Shown here piece after piece: positions 11,053 to 19,618 of a DNA stretch of 64,000 nucleotides. Numbering within the stretch: position 1 is the stretch's first letter; the number at the start of each line of letters is the position of its first letter. The notes under the pieces are model-generated. The model did not search any database. It was not told the DNA's origin and saw only the letters and a list, made by a program, of their open reading frames with translations. The stretch is taken from NCBI GenBank assembly GCA_905182475.1, contig CAJJBR010000016.1, positions 1-64,000 on the forward strand. The letters run 5' to 3'. This DNA comes from Akkermansiaceae bacterium. GTDB lineage: Bacteria; Verrucomicrobiota; Verrucomicrobiia; Verrucomicrobiales; Akkermansiaceae. The translations under genes were made by a program, and so were the position numbers.

Positions 11053-11474
11053 TGAGGATAATTTTGGACACGGTGACCGTTTCCGAGCTGCGGAAAGGGG
11101 ATAAGATGGATGGAGCCGTTCGCGAATGGCATGAGACAGGCCGAGGGCGGCCAGCGAATCTGAGCGTAATCACGATGAACGAGATCCTGTTCGGAATACG
11201 CAAACTGGAAGGGAGAAATGATGAATTCGCGGAGCTACTACTGCGCTGGTACCGAACTCTGCTCGCCCAACCAGAAATTTTTCCTCTCTTGGGCGTTAGC
11301 TTGAGAGTCGCGGAGCAGGCTGCGGATTTCCGGGCGCTCCTAGGGCTTTCATACAACGATTCCTTCATCGCGGCGACGGCACACGCTCATGACCTGACAC
11401 TTGCGACGAGGAATATTTCCGACTTTGAAAAGACGGGCATTCGGTTGGTAAATCCTTGGAACTTCGGGAAATGA
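11052..11474 (+). CDS. PIN-domain toxin (VapC family)
   Basis: MRIILDTVTVSELRKG...GLSYNDSFIAATAHAHDLTLATRNISDFEKTGIRLVNPW; FitB/VapC-like C-terminus. Confidence 0.88.
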   Translation: MRIILDTVTVSELRKGDKMDGAVREWHETGRGRPANLSVITMNEILFGIRKLEGRNDEFAELLLRWYRTLLAQPEIFPLLGVSLRVAEQAADFRALLGLSYNDSFIAATAHAHDLTLATRNISDFEKTGIRLVNPWNFGK

Positions 11475-12499
11475 GAACTCTCGTGGAGAGGATTATTTTT
11501 CTAATTTCCCAGCGGGAGATTTTGGGAAAATGGGTGGGAGCTTATGATGAGGTTTCTCTAAAGAAATGGCTCTCTGCCGAGATCGGTGACTGGCGGAGGT
11601 TGGAGGATTGGGTGGATGGTTCGCGAGTGGTTGCGCGGGAGCCGGTGCTGCATGTGGTGAGCGGGAATACGGAACACGCGGCGTTCCAATCGCTTTTCCG
11701 GGCTGTTCTGATGGGTTGCCGATCTTGGGTGAAAGTGCCGTCGGCGGGTCTTCTGGAGTTTGAAAAATGGGCGGCGGGTGTGGATTTGGTGGAAGTGCGA
11801 AGGGAGCTTCCCGATGAATGGCGTGAACCTGAGGTGGCGGTGGTGTACGGCGGCCAGCAGACGGTTGGATTTTTCCGGGAATGGCTCTCGCCGAAGACGC
11901 GGATCATCGAGCACGGGCCGAAGCTGAGTGCGGCGTTTGTCTTCGCGGAACGGGAGGGAATTTTTCGGGATTTGGCGGATGATATTATGCGCTACGGGCA
12001 GCGCGGCTGCCTCTCGGTGCAGATGGTTTATGTGAAAGGGGAGGTGGAGGCATTTAGTGGAAGACTGGCGGAGGCTCTGGAAGAGAGGCGACCGAAGATC
12101 ACTGCTACGTTTTCGGAGGCCGGCGGAGTCCGCAACGAGCGCGAGCTCGCGCGGTTTCGGATCGCGAACGGAGCCAAACTAAAACTCTGGGAGAGTGTGG
12201 GATCGATCGATTGGACGGTTTTGATGGATTGTGAAAATGCCGAACTGCGTGCCGGACCGGGTAGTGGATTTGTCCGTGTGGTGGCGATGCCGGAGGAGAT
12301 CTCACAAAAAACGCTAGCTTCAGAGTTGGAATATCTATCCACCGCCGTCGTGGAGCCGCTCTGCTATGCTGAAAAGCTCGATGAAGCCGCCCCACCCCGA
12401 ATCTGCACGGCGGGAAAAGCTCAAGAGCCGGGGATTTTCTGGCACCCGGATGGGGAAATGCCTCTCGCCGGGCTTGTGCGCTGGCGGGATCTCGGATGA
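11471..12499 (+). CDS. LuxC-like acyl-CoA/fatty acyl reductase family protein
   Basis: VLHVVSGNTEHAAFQSLFRAVLMGCRSWVKVPS...RIIEHGPKLSAAFVF...DIMRYGQRGCLSVQMVYV (LuxC family). ATGA overlap with the upstream VapC stop. Confidence 0.8.
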   Translation: MRTLVERIIFLISQREILGKWVGAYDEVSLKKWLSAEIGDWRRLEDWVDGSRVVAREPVLHVVSGNTEHAAFQSLFRAVLMGCRSWVKVPSAGLLEFEKWAAGVDLVEVRRELPDEWREPEVAVVYGGQQTVGFFREWLSPKTRIIEHGPKLSAAFVFAEREGIFRDLADDIMRYGQRGCLSVQMVYVKGEVEAFSGRLAEALEERRPKITATFSEAGGVRNERELARFRIANGAKLKLWESVGSIDWTVLMDCENAELRAGPGSGFVRVVAMPEEISQKTLASELEYLSTAVVEPLCYAEKLDEAAPPRICTAGKAQEPGIFWHPDGEMPLAGLVRWRDLG

Positions 12500-12511
12500 A
12501 ACTCCCGGCCT

Positions 12512-12727
12512 ATGTCCGAAGCAGCAATCCAGACCACCGGAACCATCCTTGAGCGCAAAGGGGAAATCATCTACCGGGTGGAACTGATGAATGGAAAGGT
12601 GATGCTAGGCCACCTCTCAAAAGCGCTCACGGATGCGAAGGCCGAATTCGCGGATGGCGATTCCGTCTCGCTGGAAATGACCCCATACGATTTCGACCAG
12701 GGGCGAATTACCGGGAAAATCTCCTAA
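12512..12727 (+). CDS. infA: Translation initiation factor IF-1-like protein
   Basis: GTILERKGEIIYRVELMNGKVMLGHLSKAL...DGDSVSLEMTPYDFDQGRITGKIS; IF-1 S1-like fold signature. Confidence 0.8.
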   Translation: MSEAAIQTTGTILERKGEIIYRVELMNGKVMLGHLSKALTDAKAEFADGDSVSLEMTPYDFDQGRITGKIS

Positions 12728-13056
12728 AACGGCTTGGCTAGGCCGAGGTATGCGGCAGCGATGGCGGCGACAAGCGTCAGGCCAAAGACAACGGTAGGCG
12801 GCAGGACTTTCTTTTTCGAAAGAGCCGGGGCAAGGCCGATGAAGAGCCAGATCCCGAGTTTCGCCATCCACCAGTATTGATCCATCGGTGGCTTTTTCAG
12901 TATAGCGAATCCTACGAGAAGGATGAAAAGCAGGGAAACGCCGTGCAGGATGGAAGTCGTTTTCTTCGAACTGCCAGCCAATGTGGTGGCACCGAGTGAG
13001 GCGAAAAGGGCGAAAACACCGGCGAGGTGAAGGGTTTTTAAGAGAAATGGATCCAT
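12724..13056 (-). CDS. Small integral membrane protein
   Basis: MDPFLLKTLHLAGVFALFASLGATTLAG...; four hydrophobic segments. Confidence 0.6.
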   Translation of the reverse strand: MDPFLLKTLHLAGVFALFASLGATTLAGSSKKTTSILHGVSLLFILLVGFAILKKPPMDQYWWMAKLGIWLFIGLAPALSKKKVLPPTVVFGLTLVAAIAAAYLGLAKPF

Positions 13057-13143
13057 GACTGGTGGGAGATTCCGCCAATAGCACCGCTGAATCAAGAAAA
13101 CTCGGAAAGTTGCGCTCTTCTGGATCCGTATGAGATTGTGTCA

Positions 13144-13395
13144 ATGAAACGAAAACTAACATGGCTCGGCGCGATCCTCTCCGGATTGTATCTGTTGACG
13201 ATAGGCCCTCTGCCTTTCCCTGCGTTCGACCCCCTGCCGTTTATTGACGAAGCCATAGCGCTCGCCTTTTTCCTGAAATGCACATCTTCCCTGGGATTCG
13301 ATATGCGGAAATGGTTGCCATTTTTCGGAAAAAACGGCAAATCCAAGCCCTCCCAAAAACCCGACGATGACAAGGAAGTCACCATCGACGTCTGA
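13144..13395 (+). CDS. Small conserved membrane protein
   Basis: MKRKLTWLGAILSGLYLLTIGPLPFPAFDPLPFIDEAIALAFFLKC. Confidence 0.5.
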   Translation: MKRKLTWLGAILSGLYLLTIGPLPFPAFDPLPFIDEAIALAFFLKCTSSLGFDMRKWLPFFGKNGKSKPSQKPDDDKEVTIDV

Positions 13396-13429
13396 TCCTT
13401 TCCATCAAACTACTTTCACCCAATCCAAC

Positions 13430-14950
13430 ATGAGTAACGAAATCGACCTCGACGCCCGCCCCGTAAAGACAAGAAAACCCTGGTTTCTAAGCTTGATCGG
13501 GCTGCTAACGATGGGTGGAATGATCGCAATGCCGTTCATTGCGGGCGAGCCTGGCGGAGATGAAATGCCGGATATCGTCCGTTATTTCGGACACTTCCAT
13601 CCGGTCATCCTTCACCTTCCCATCGGCATCTTTGTGCTCGTGCTCTTCCAAGAGTTGATCGCGATGTTCAGCCGGCACAAATCCGCTCGTAGCATCGTCC
13701 CGATGTTCCTCGGCTCTGCCAGTGCGGTGGTCGCAGTGATTCTCGGATTCCTGCTCTACCAAGGTGGCGGCTTCGAGGGTAGCGAGCTTGCCGAAGACCA
13801 CCTCTGGGGTGGTACTATCTTCGCATGTGTCGCGGTTTTCACTTTTATCGTCCGCGCCTGGACCCTTTCCCCAACCGCAACCCAAGCACCCTTCCGCGTC
13901 TTTCTGTTGGCTAGTGTCGGAGTCATGTCCTATGCCAGCCACGACGGCGCATCTATCACCCACGGCAAGGGCTACCTTACCGAATATGCACCGGATTCGA
14001 TCCGCAAGCTGCTCGGTATGGAGCCGAAAGAAAAGAAGGAAGAAAAAGTGGTCAAGCCTCTGGAGGAGCAGATCGTCTACGTGGACATTATTCAGCCCAT
14101 CCTGAACAAAAGCTGTGTGAAGTGCCACAGGGAAGAGAAATCCAAGGGCAAGTTCCGCATGGATACTTTCGAGCTTCTCGTCAAAGGCGGGAAGGAAGGA
14201 GATGGCATTGAGCCGGGCAATGCCCTCGACAGCAACATCATTTTCCGTGCTGAGTTACCAGAGGACGATGACGAGCACATGCCACCCGAAGGCAAGAAGG
14301 ACATCGAAGACCACGAACTTCTCGTCGTGAAATGGTGGATCGACCAAGGTGCGGATCCTTTGATAAAGGTCGGCGAACTCGAACTCACCGATGAAATCCG
14401 CGATGCCATTGGGAAACTGGATCTCACGATCTCTCCGGAATCCGAGGTTGAGAAAGAAGAGTCAGACAATCCTAGCGATGAACTGCTGAAAACCGTTACA
14501 GAGCTCGGTTCGGAGTTCCCCGGCGGCCTCACCTTCGAGTCACAGGAATCCTCAAACCTTACCTTCACCGGAGTTTCCCTGAGGAAAAACCTCACCGATG
14601 AGAACTTCGCAAAACTCGGCTCGGTCATCCACAAGATGGTCTCTGTGGATCTCTCTGCGACTGGAATCACGGACCGTTCCGTGGCCTTGCTCGCTCCAGC
14701 GGAAAGCCTGAGAATGATCCGCCTCAATGAAACCGGAATCACCGATGCCTCCATCGACACGCTCGTAAAACTCCAGAATTTGGAATCGGTAAATCTGTTC
14801 GGAACGAAAGTCACCGACGAAGGCGTGAAGAAACTCTCCGCCCTCCCGAACCTCAAGCGCCTCTATCTCTGGCAGACGGATGTTTCCGAGGAGGCCATCA
14901 CAGATCTGCAGAAAGCGCTGCCGGAAGTGGAGATCGTGACGGGGATTTGA
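13430..14950 (+). CDS. DUF2231 membrane domain + planctomycete-type cytochrome c (CVKCH) + leucine-rich repeats
   Basis: HPVILHLPIGIFVLVLFQE; IIQPILNKSCVKCHREEKSKGKFRMDTFELLVKGG; C-terminal LRRs (GITDRSVALLAPAESLRMIRLNETGITDASIDTLVKLQNLESVNLFGTKVTDEG). Confidence 0.85.
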   Translation: MSNEIDLDARPVKTRKPWFLSLIGLLTMGGMIAMPFIAGEPGGDEMPDIVRYFGHFHPVILHLPIGIFVLVLFQELIAMFSRHKSARSIVPMFLGSASAVVAVILGFLLYQGGGFEGSELAEDHLWGGTIFACVAVFTFIVRAWTLSPTATQAPFRVFLLASVGVMSYASHDGASITHGKGYLTEYAPDSIRKLLGMEPKEKKEEKVVKPLEEQIVYVDIIQPILNKSCVKCHREEKSKGKFRMDTFELLVKGGKEGDGIEPGNALDSNIIFRAELPEDDDEHMPPEGKKDIEDHELLVVKWWIDQGADPLIKVGELELTDEIRDAIGKLDLTISPESEVEKEESDNPSDELLKTVTELGSEFPGGLTFESQESSNLTFTGVSLRKNLTDENFAKLGSVIHKMVSVDLSATGITDRSVALLAPAESLRMIRLNETGITDASIDTLVKLQNLESVNLFGTKVTDEGVKKLSALPNLKRLYLWQTDVSEEAITDLQKALPEVEIVTGI

Positions 14951-14966
14951 GGAAAGCTACGGAGCG

Positions 14967-15062
14967 GAAAGGAACCGCGATTTAGAAATCGAGACAACCC
15001 GAGCCACAGGCCAAGTCCTCCGCAGCCGTTGCAGGTGCGATTTCCAAATCGCGGTTCCTTTC
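14967..15062. repeat. 17-bp perfect inverted repeat (GAAAGGAACCGCGATTT / AAATCGCGGTTCCTTTC) with internal sub-palindromes
   Basis: Left arm 14967-14983, right arm 15046-15062, ~62-bp spacer, between convergent genes. Confidence 0.85.
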
Positions 15063-15077
15063 ATCTGCGATGGGAAT

Positions 15078-15878
15078 CTACTTCTCAAGCTCCGACATCT
15101 TCTCGGCGCCTTTGATTTCCAAAGTGGTCCAAGGCTGCTCCGGGGCGAGATCTGCGAATTCCAGGGCTGCGGGGGAAATACCCTCCGGCTCGGCGTTGTG
15201 CAGAGCGGCGACAACCTCCGCAGGATCAAGACGATTCAGCGGTAGCGAAGTGTAGCCAGATCCGATATCGATGCCGTCGCTGCTACGCGCCTCGAAGTGC
15301 AGGTGCGCCGGGTAATGGCCGTTTGCGGTGCCGACTGTGCCGATTTGCGTGCCGCGCGCGACCAGCTCCCCGAGTTTGGCTTTGATGTCGAGGAGGTGAG
15401 CATACATCGTGTGGATGGGTTTCCCCTCCGTATCGCGATGGGCGAGGACGACGATGTTTCCCCAGCCGGATGAGGGCTCGCCGGTGAAAACAACCAGCCC
15501 GTCGCCCGCCGCGAAAACAGGGTCCCCGAGATCCGTATTCATCCCGCCGATGCCGTTGAGATCGTCCCCGGTGTGGTGCCCGCCGCGTTTGTTGTTCATT
15601 TCCCAGAACTTCTGAGCATTGTAAACCAGCGCGCCATTTTCAGAACCCATGGGCGTATCCATTTTCGTCACGATAGGGATCTGGTTCGTCTGCCATGCGG
15701 TGAGAAAATGGAAGCGCATGTCCGGTTTTTTATCCTCCGGCATCTCCATCGGCGCGTCTGCTCCTTGGAATCCGACCAGCACCACCTCCTCAACCCCGGT
15801 CTGCGAGCTACGCCATATCGCATAACCGATGAGTCCGGCGGCGATGGTGAGTGTGATCAGAAGGCGGGCGCTTTTCAT
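15078..15878 (-). CDS. M23 family metallopeptidase
   Basis: GDPVFAAGDGLVVFTGEPSSGWGNIVVLAHRD...MYAHLLDIKAKLGELVARGTQIGTVG...AHLHFEARSSDG. Confidence 0.9.
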   Translation of the reverse strand: MKSARLLITLTIAAGLIGYAIWRSSQTGVEEVVLVGFQGADAPMEMPEDKKPDMRFHFLTAWQTNQIPIVTKMDTPMGSENGALVYNAQKFWEMNNKRGGHHTGDDLNGIGGMNTDLGDPVFAAGDGLVVFTGEPSSGWGNIVVLAHRDTEGKPIHTMYAHLLDIKAKLGELVARGTQIGTVGTANGHYPAHLHFEARSSDGIDIGSGYTSLPLNRLDPAEVVAALHNAEPEGISPAALEFADLAPEQPWTTLEIKGAEKMSELEK

Positions 15879-15966
15879 TTCAGGATTACGCGGGATTTTA
15901 GGGAATTGTTCAACGGGGAAACGACGGAAAGCTTGAGGAACTGAACCTAACGGCAAAGGATAGACC

Positions 15967-16320
15967 ATGGATACAGAGTTGGGGAAAGCAGTCGCGGCGT
16001 TAAAATTGGATAAAATGGAGCGGCATATTTTCCTCTGTGCCCAGCCGACCGAGGCGAAATGTTGTGATCCCGTTGCTGGCGCGGAGAGCTGGGATTTCTT
16101 GAAACGTCGGCTCAAGGAACTCGGCCTAGTCGGTGCAGGGGAAAAGGTAGTCCTCCGCACGAAGGCAGACTGCCTGCGGGTGTGCATGAAGGGGCCAGTT
16201 GCCGTCGTGTATCCGGAGGGTGTCTGGTATCACTCCTGCACGCCGGAGGTTTTGGAAAAAATCATCCAGCGCCACCTCATCGGAGGGGAAGTGGTGAAAG
16301 AGTTTTGTGCAAAGGGATGA
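15967..16320 (+). CDS. (2Fe-2S) ferredoxin domain protein (thioredoxin-like ferredoxin)
   Basis: [36 protein letters not shown]...[25 protein letters not shown]. Confidence 0.88.
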   Translation: MDTELGKAVAALKLDKMERHIFLCAQPTEAKCCDPVAGAESWDFLKRRLKELGLVGAGEKVVLRTKADCLRVCMKGPVAVVYPEGVWYHSCTPEVLEKIIQRHLIGGEVVKEFCAKG

Positions 16321-16350
16321 GAAAAATCCGACCACGGGCACGGCTCTCCA

Positions 16351-17370
16351 TTATTCCAAAAGCTCCCTGACCAGTGCCGGTCCCTGGTAAACGAAAGCCG
16401 TGTAGATCTGCACCAGGTCGGCTCCGGCTTTGAATTTCTCCTCCGCATCCGCCTTCGAGGAAATTCCGCCCACCCCGATGATGGGAATTTTCCCGGAAAA
16501 GGCGGAGGCGAAAGCGGAGAGCACAATGTTGGATTTTTCGAAAACCGGCTTCCCGGAAAGCCCACCCGCTTCATTCGCCCAAGGATGATCCGCGACCTTC
16601 TCCCGGTCGAGGGTGGTGTTGGTGGCGATCAGACCGTCGAGGCCTCCTTCGAGGAAAGCTTTGGCAAGATCCGCGACTTGCTCCTCAGTCAGATCGGGAG
16701 CGACTTTAAACAAGATGGGCACGCGCTTTCCATGCTGCGCAGCGAGCTTTTCCTGTGAGTTTTTCAGCAACTCCAACAGTCGTGCGGAGGAATCCGCCGC
16801 CTGCAGATCGCGCAGGCCGGGGGTGTTCGGCGAGGAGAGGTTCACCGCGATGTAATCCGCCACCGGGTAGGCTTTTTCTAAACACGCGAGGTAGTCATCG
16901 GCAGCGTTTTCGTTGGGCGTGTCCTTGTTCTTGCCGATGTTGAAGCCGATGGGGCCGGTGAAGGATTTGTGGGCGCGGACGTTTTCCACACCAGCATCGA
17001 TGCCGGGATTATTGAAGCCCATTCGGTTAATGATCGCCTCGTGCGGGATCAGCCGGAACAGGCGCGGCTTCGGGTTCCCCGCCTGCGGGCGAGGCGTGAT
17101 CGTGCCGATTTCCACAAATCCGAATCCCAGCCGCCCCAGCGCATCGATGGTATTGCCCTCCTTGTCCAGTCCCGCCGCGAGGCCGATTCGGTTTGGGAAT
17201 TTCAGTCCCATCAGCTCGATGGGTTCGCTCTCCGGGAAAGGCTTGGAAAGTAATTCCAGTAGCCCGGTCTTCTCCGCGAAACGCAGCCCCATCATACTCG
17301 TGTGATGTGCTACCTCTGCATCGAGGGCGAAAAGAATTTTACGGGCAATAGGGTAGGCGGCGTCGATCAC
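16351..17370 (-). CDS. pyrD: Dihydroorotate dehydrogenase (quinone)
   Basis: GLKFPNRIGLAAGLDKEGNTIDALGRLGFGFVEIGTITPRPQAGNPKPRLFRL...NRMGFNNPG...VNLSSPNTPGLRDLQ. Confidence 0.95.
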   Translation of the reverse strand: MIDAAYPIARKILFALDAEVAHHTSMMGLRFAEKTGLLELLSKPFPESEPIELMGLKFPNRIGLAAGLDKEGNTIDALGRLGFGFVEIGTITPRPQAGNPKPRLFRLIPHEAIINRMGFNNPGIDAGVENVRAHKSFTGPIGFNIGKNKDTPNENAADDYLACLEKAYPVADYIAVNLSSPNTPGLRDLQAADSSARLLELLKNSQEKLAAQHGKRVPILFKVAPDLTEEQVADLAKAFLEGGLDGLIATNTTLDREKVADHPWANEAGGLSGKPVFEKSNIVLSAFASAFSGKIPIIGVGGISSKADAEEKFKAGADLVQIYTAFVYQGPALVRELLE

Positions 17371-17420
17371 GGCGCGATGCTGGCCGCTGCGCGGAAATTT
17401 TCAATCCAAACGGTAAAAGG

Positions 17421-17453
17421 TTGGCGCAAAGCCGCGAAGGCGCAAAGGAAGAG
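17421..17453. repeat. Short direct-repeat tract GGCGCAAAG-CCGCGAAG-GCGCAAAGG
   Basis: Sequence ttggcgcaaagccgcgaaggcgcaaaggaagag; 8-9 bp quasi-periodicity. Confidence 0.6.
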
Positions 17454-17533
17454 GGTTTCATGAGGAAGGCAGGAAAAGAAAACGGTTCCCAATGGTTCCT
17501 TTCCTTAGAGAAATGCCCTATCACCCGGCTTCT

Positions 17534-18754
17534 ATGCACAACCGCCCACCGAAAAAGTTTGTTCCCACGCCTTTCGATTATCATCAAGAGATTGATCTTC
17601 GGATTGATTCACTGACGAATTTGGGTGCCGGGGTGGGGCGGGTTGATGGCTGGGTGGTGTTTGTGCCCTACGCGCTGCCAGGGGAACTAGTGCGGACGAG
17701 GATTTTCCGGAATGATAAGAATCACTCGCAGGGGGATCTGGTGGAGGTCTTGGAGAAGTCCCCTGACCGTGTGGAGCCGGGTTGTCCGCTGTTTGGCGAG
17801 TGCGGAGGCTGCCAGTATCAGCACCTTACCTATGAAAAGCAGCTGGAATGGAAGACACGCCAGATCAAGGAACTGCTGAAACACATGGCGAAGGAGGAGC
17901 GGGAGGTGAATTTCTGCGAGTGCTCGGAGCAGATCTGGAACTATCGCTCGAAGATCACGCCTCACTTCGATAAGCCCAAGGACGGGGTGGTGAAGGAGAT
18001 TGGTTTTCTGAAAGTAGGACGCCGCAACGAGATTCTGAATGTGGAGAACTGCCCGATCGCGATGAAAGAGATTAACGAGGCACTACCTACTGTTCACGAA
18101 GATGTGCGGGCGAACGGGCGGCAGTTCAAGCGCGGTGCGACGGTGCTTCTGCGGGCGACGCAGGGGCGGGTGGAGCGGAATCCAAAGGCCATTGCCCGCG
18201 AGGAGGTGGGCGATGTGAAGTTCGATTTCGTGGCGGGGGAGTTTTTCCAAAACAACCCGTTCATCCTGCCGAAATTCACGGGCTACGTCGGTGAAAAGGC
18301 GCTGGCTGGTGGGGCGAAGTATCTTGTTGATGCTTATTGCGGCGCAGGCCTTTTCGGTATCGCGCTGGCGAGGAGTTTCGAAAAAGTTATGGGAGTGGAA
18401 GTGAACGAGGCCGGTGCACAGTGGGCGAAGAACAACGTGGAACTCAACGGGCTCACGAACGTCAGCATCCTCCAGGCGAGCGCGGAAGCGATTTTCGAAC
18501 AGATCGATACGCCACCGGAAGAGACGGCAGTAGTGATCGATCCTCCTAGAAAAGGCTGCACGCCGGAGTTTCTCCAACAACTTGTCGGTTACGGCCCGCA
18601 GCGGATTATTTATGTTTCCTGCGATCCTGCGACACAAGTTCGGGATTACAATTTTCTGAAGGATTCCGGATATGTCTTGGACGAAGTCCAGCCTTTCGAC
18701 CTGTTTCCGCACACCCGCCACGTGGAGTCCGTGATGGTGCTGATTAAATCATGA
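17534..18754 (+). CDS. TRAM-domain class I SAM-dependent RNA (uracil-5-)methyltransferase, RlmD/RumA-like
   Basis: TRAM domain, CPLFGECGGCQYQHLTYEKQLEWK (FeS cysteines), VVIDPPRKGC, IIYVSCDPATQVRD. Confidence 0.93.
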   Translation: MHNRPPKKFVPTPFDYHQEIDLRIDSLTNLGAGVGRVDGWVVFVPYALPGELVRTRIFRNDKNHSQGDLVEVLEKSPDRVEPGCPLFGECGGCQYQHLTYEKQLEWKTRQIKELLKHMAKEEREVNFCECSEQIWNYRSKITPHFDKPKDGVVKEIGFLKVGRRNEILNVENCPIAMKEINEALPTVHEDVRANGRQFKRGATVLLRATQGRVERNPKAIAREEVGDVKFDFVAGEFFQNNPFILPKFTGYVGEKALAGGAKYLVDAYCGAGLFGIALARSFEKVMGVEVNEAGAQWAKNNVELNGLTNVSILQASAEAIFEQIDTPPEETAVVIDPPRKGCTPEFLQQLVGYGPQRIIYVSCDPATQVRDYNFLKDSGYVLDEVQPFDLFPHTRHVESVMVLIKS

Positions 18755-18793
18755 GATAGCCTGCCACCTCCGCACCGCATTTCGTCGATGACT

Positions 18794-19108
18794 CTACCAC
18801 GATGCAAGTCGGCCACATCCCGGCAACTGCCCGGCTTGCTTTGCCTCAGCGTTGGCGGCGGTCTTATTCGTGAACCATTTACGTATAGTTTTTCCCTCTC
18901 TCTCTAGGCAGGCGGTGGAGCGGTCGATTCCGATGAGTTGGCCCCACTTGCTTGCGTTCATGCCTGAGCTTTCGAGGTGGGCGGCTAGGAACTCGTGGGG
19001 TGGGAGAGAGTTTTCATAATTGCTTTTCCAATTGCGCTCGAAGATCCGGATCTGGTGCGAACTTTTGAGTATCTTATCGCACTGAAATGGGAGGTTGAGT
19101 TTCGGCAT
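18794..19108 (-). CDS. Putative HTH protein, HigA-like antitoxin or remnant
   Basis: PPHEFLAAHLESSGMNASKWGQLIGIDRSTACLEREGKTIRKWF resembles an HTH_3 stretch; the C-terminus looks shifted. Confidence 0.3.
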   Translation of the reverse strand: MPKLNLPFQCDKILKSSHQIRIFERNWKSNYENSLPPHEFLAAHLESSGMNASKWGQLIGIDRSTACLEREGKTIRKWFTNKTAANAEAKQAGQLPGCGRLASW

Positions 19109-19190
19109 GCGGAAACTTTTTTTGCGGAAAGCTGAATAATTTGAAGCGGGGAGGGGTCAAATCTTGCGTAACCAAAAATTACTAAAAGCT

Positions 19191-19541
19191 ATGAAAAAAT
19201 TAATTACTACTATCGCCATCAGTGCTATCGCATTCATTGGAACCGCTGTTGATTCTGACGCTCGCCCACAACGTGGAGGATATGGAAATCAGTCTCAATT
19301 GAGGCAAGTTTACGTGAGCGGACACCGCCACGGTCGCCCGGTCTATACCCAGAAATTTTTCACGGGGTATGATTGCTACAACCGCCCAACTTATAGATAC
19401 CGCACTGTCTCGGCACCAAGACGTAGATACTCCAGGAGCAGTTGTAATAGCGGCTATAGTCGTGGGCGTTCCAGCAGCTACAATCGCTACAGTGGACGCC
19501 GTAGTTCCGGCTCTAGTGTGAGCTTCTCTTTCAGGCGCTAA
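19191..19541 (+). CDS. Secreted small Arg/Ser/Tyr-rich protein
   Basis: Signal peptide MKKLITTIAISAIAFIGTAVDSDA then RPQRGGYGNQ...RRRYSRSSCNSGYSRGRSSSYNRYSGRRSSGSS. Confidence 0.6.
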   Translation: MKKLITTIAISAIAFIGTAVDSDARPQRGGYGNQSQLRQVYVSGHRHGRPVYTQKFFTGYDCYNRPTYRYRTVSAPRRRYSRSSCNSGYSRGRSSSYNRYSGRRSSGSSVSFSFRR

Positions 19542-19570
19542 TGATTTGATGTGCAGATTGTGTCTGGTCG

Positions 19571-19608
19571 GACTCCCGGGGGTGAAAGCCTCCGGGAGTT
19601 CTTTTTTC
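19571..19608 (+). terminator. Rho-independent terminator
   Basis: ctcccgggggtgaaagcctccgggag hairpin followed by ttcttttttc, ~30 bp after the stop at 19541. Confidence 0.85.
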
Positions 19609-19618
19609 TACAGACTGA

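Noticed and set aside
9740-12499. LuxE/LuxC as evidence of bioluminescence
   Set aside because: No luciferase luxA/luxB or luxD in the window; the LuxC/LuxE families also occur in non-luminous bacteria.
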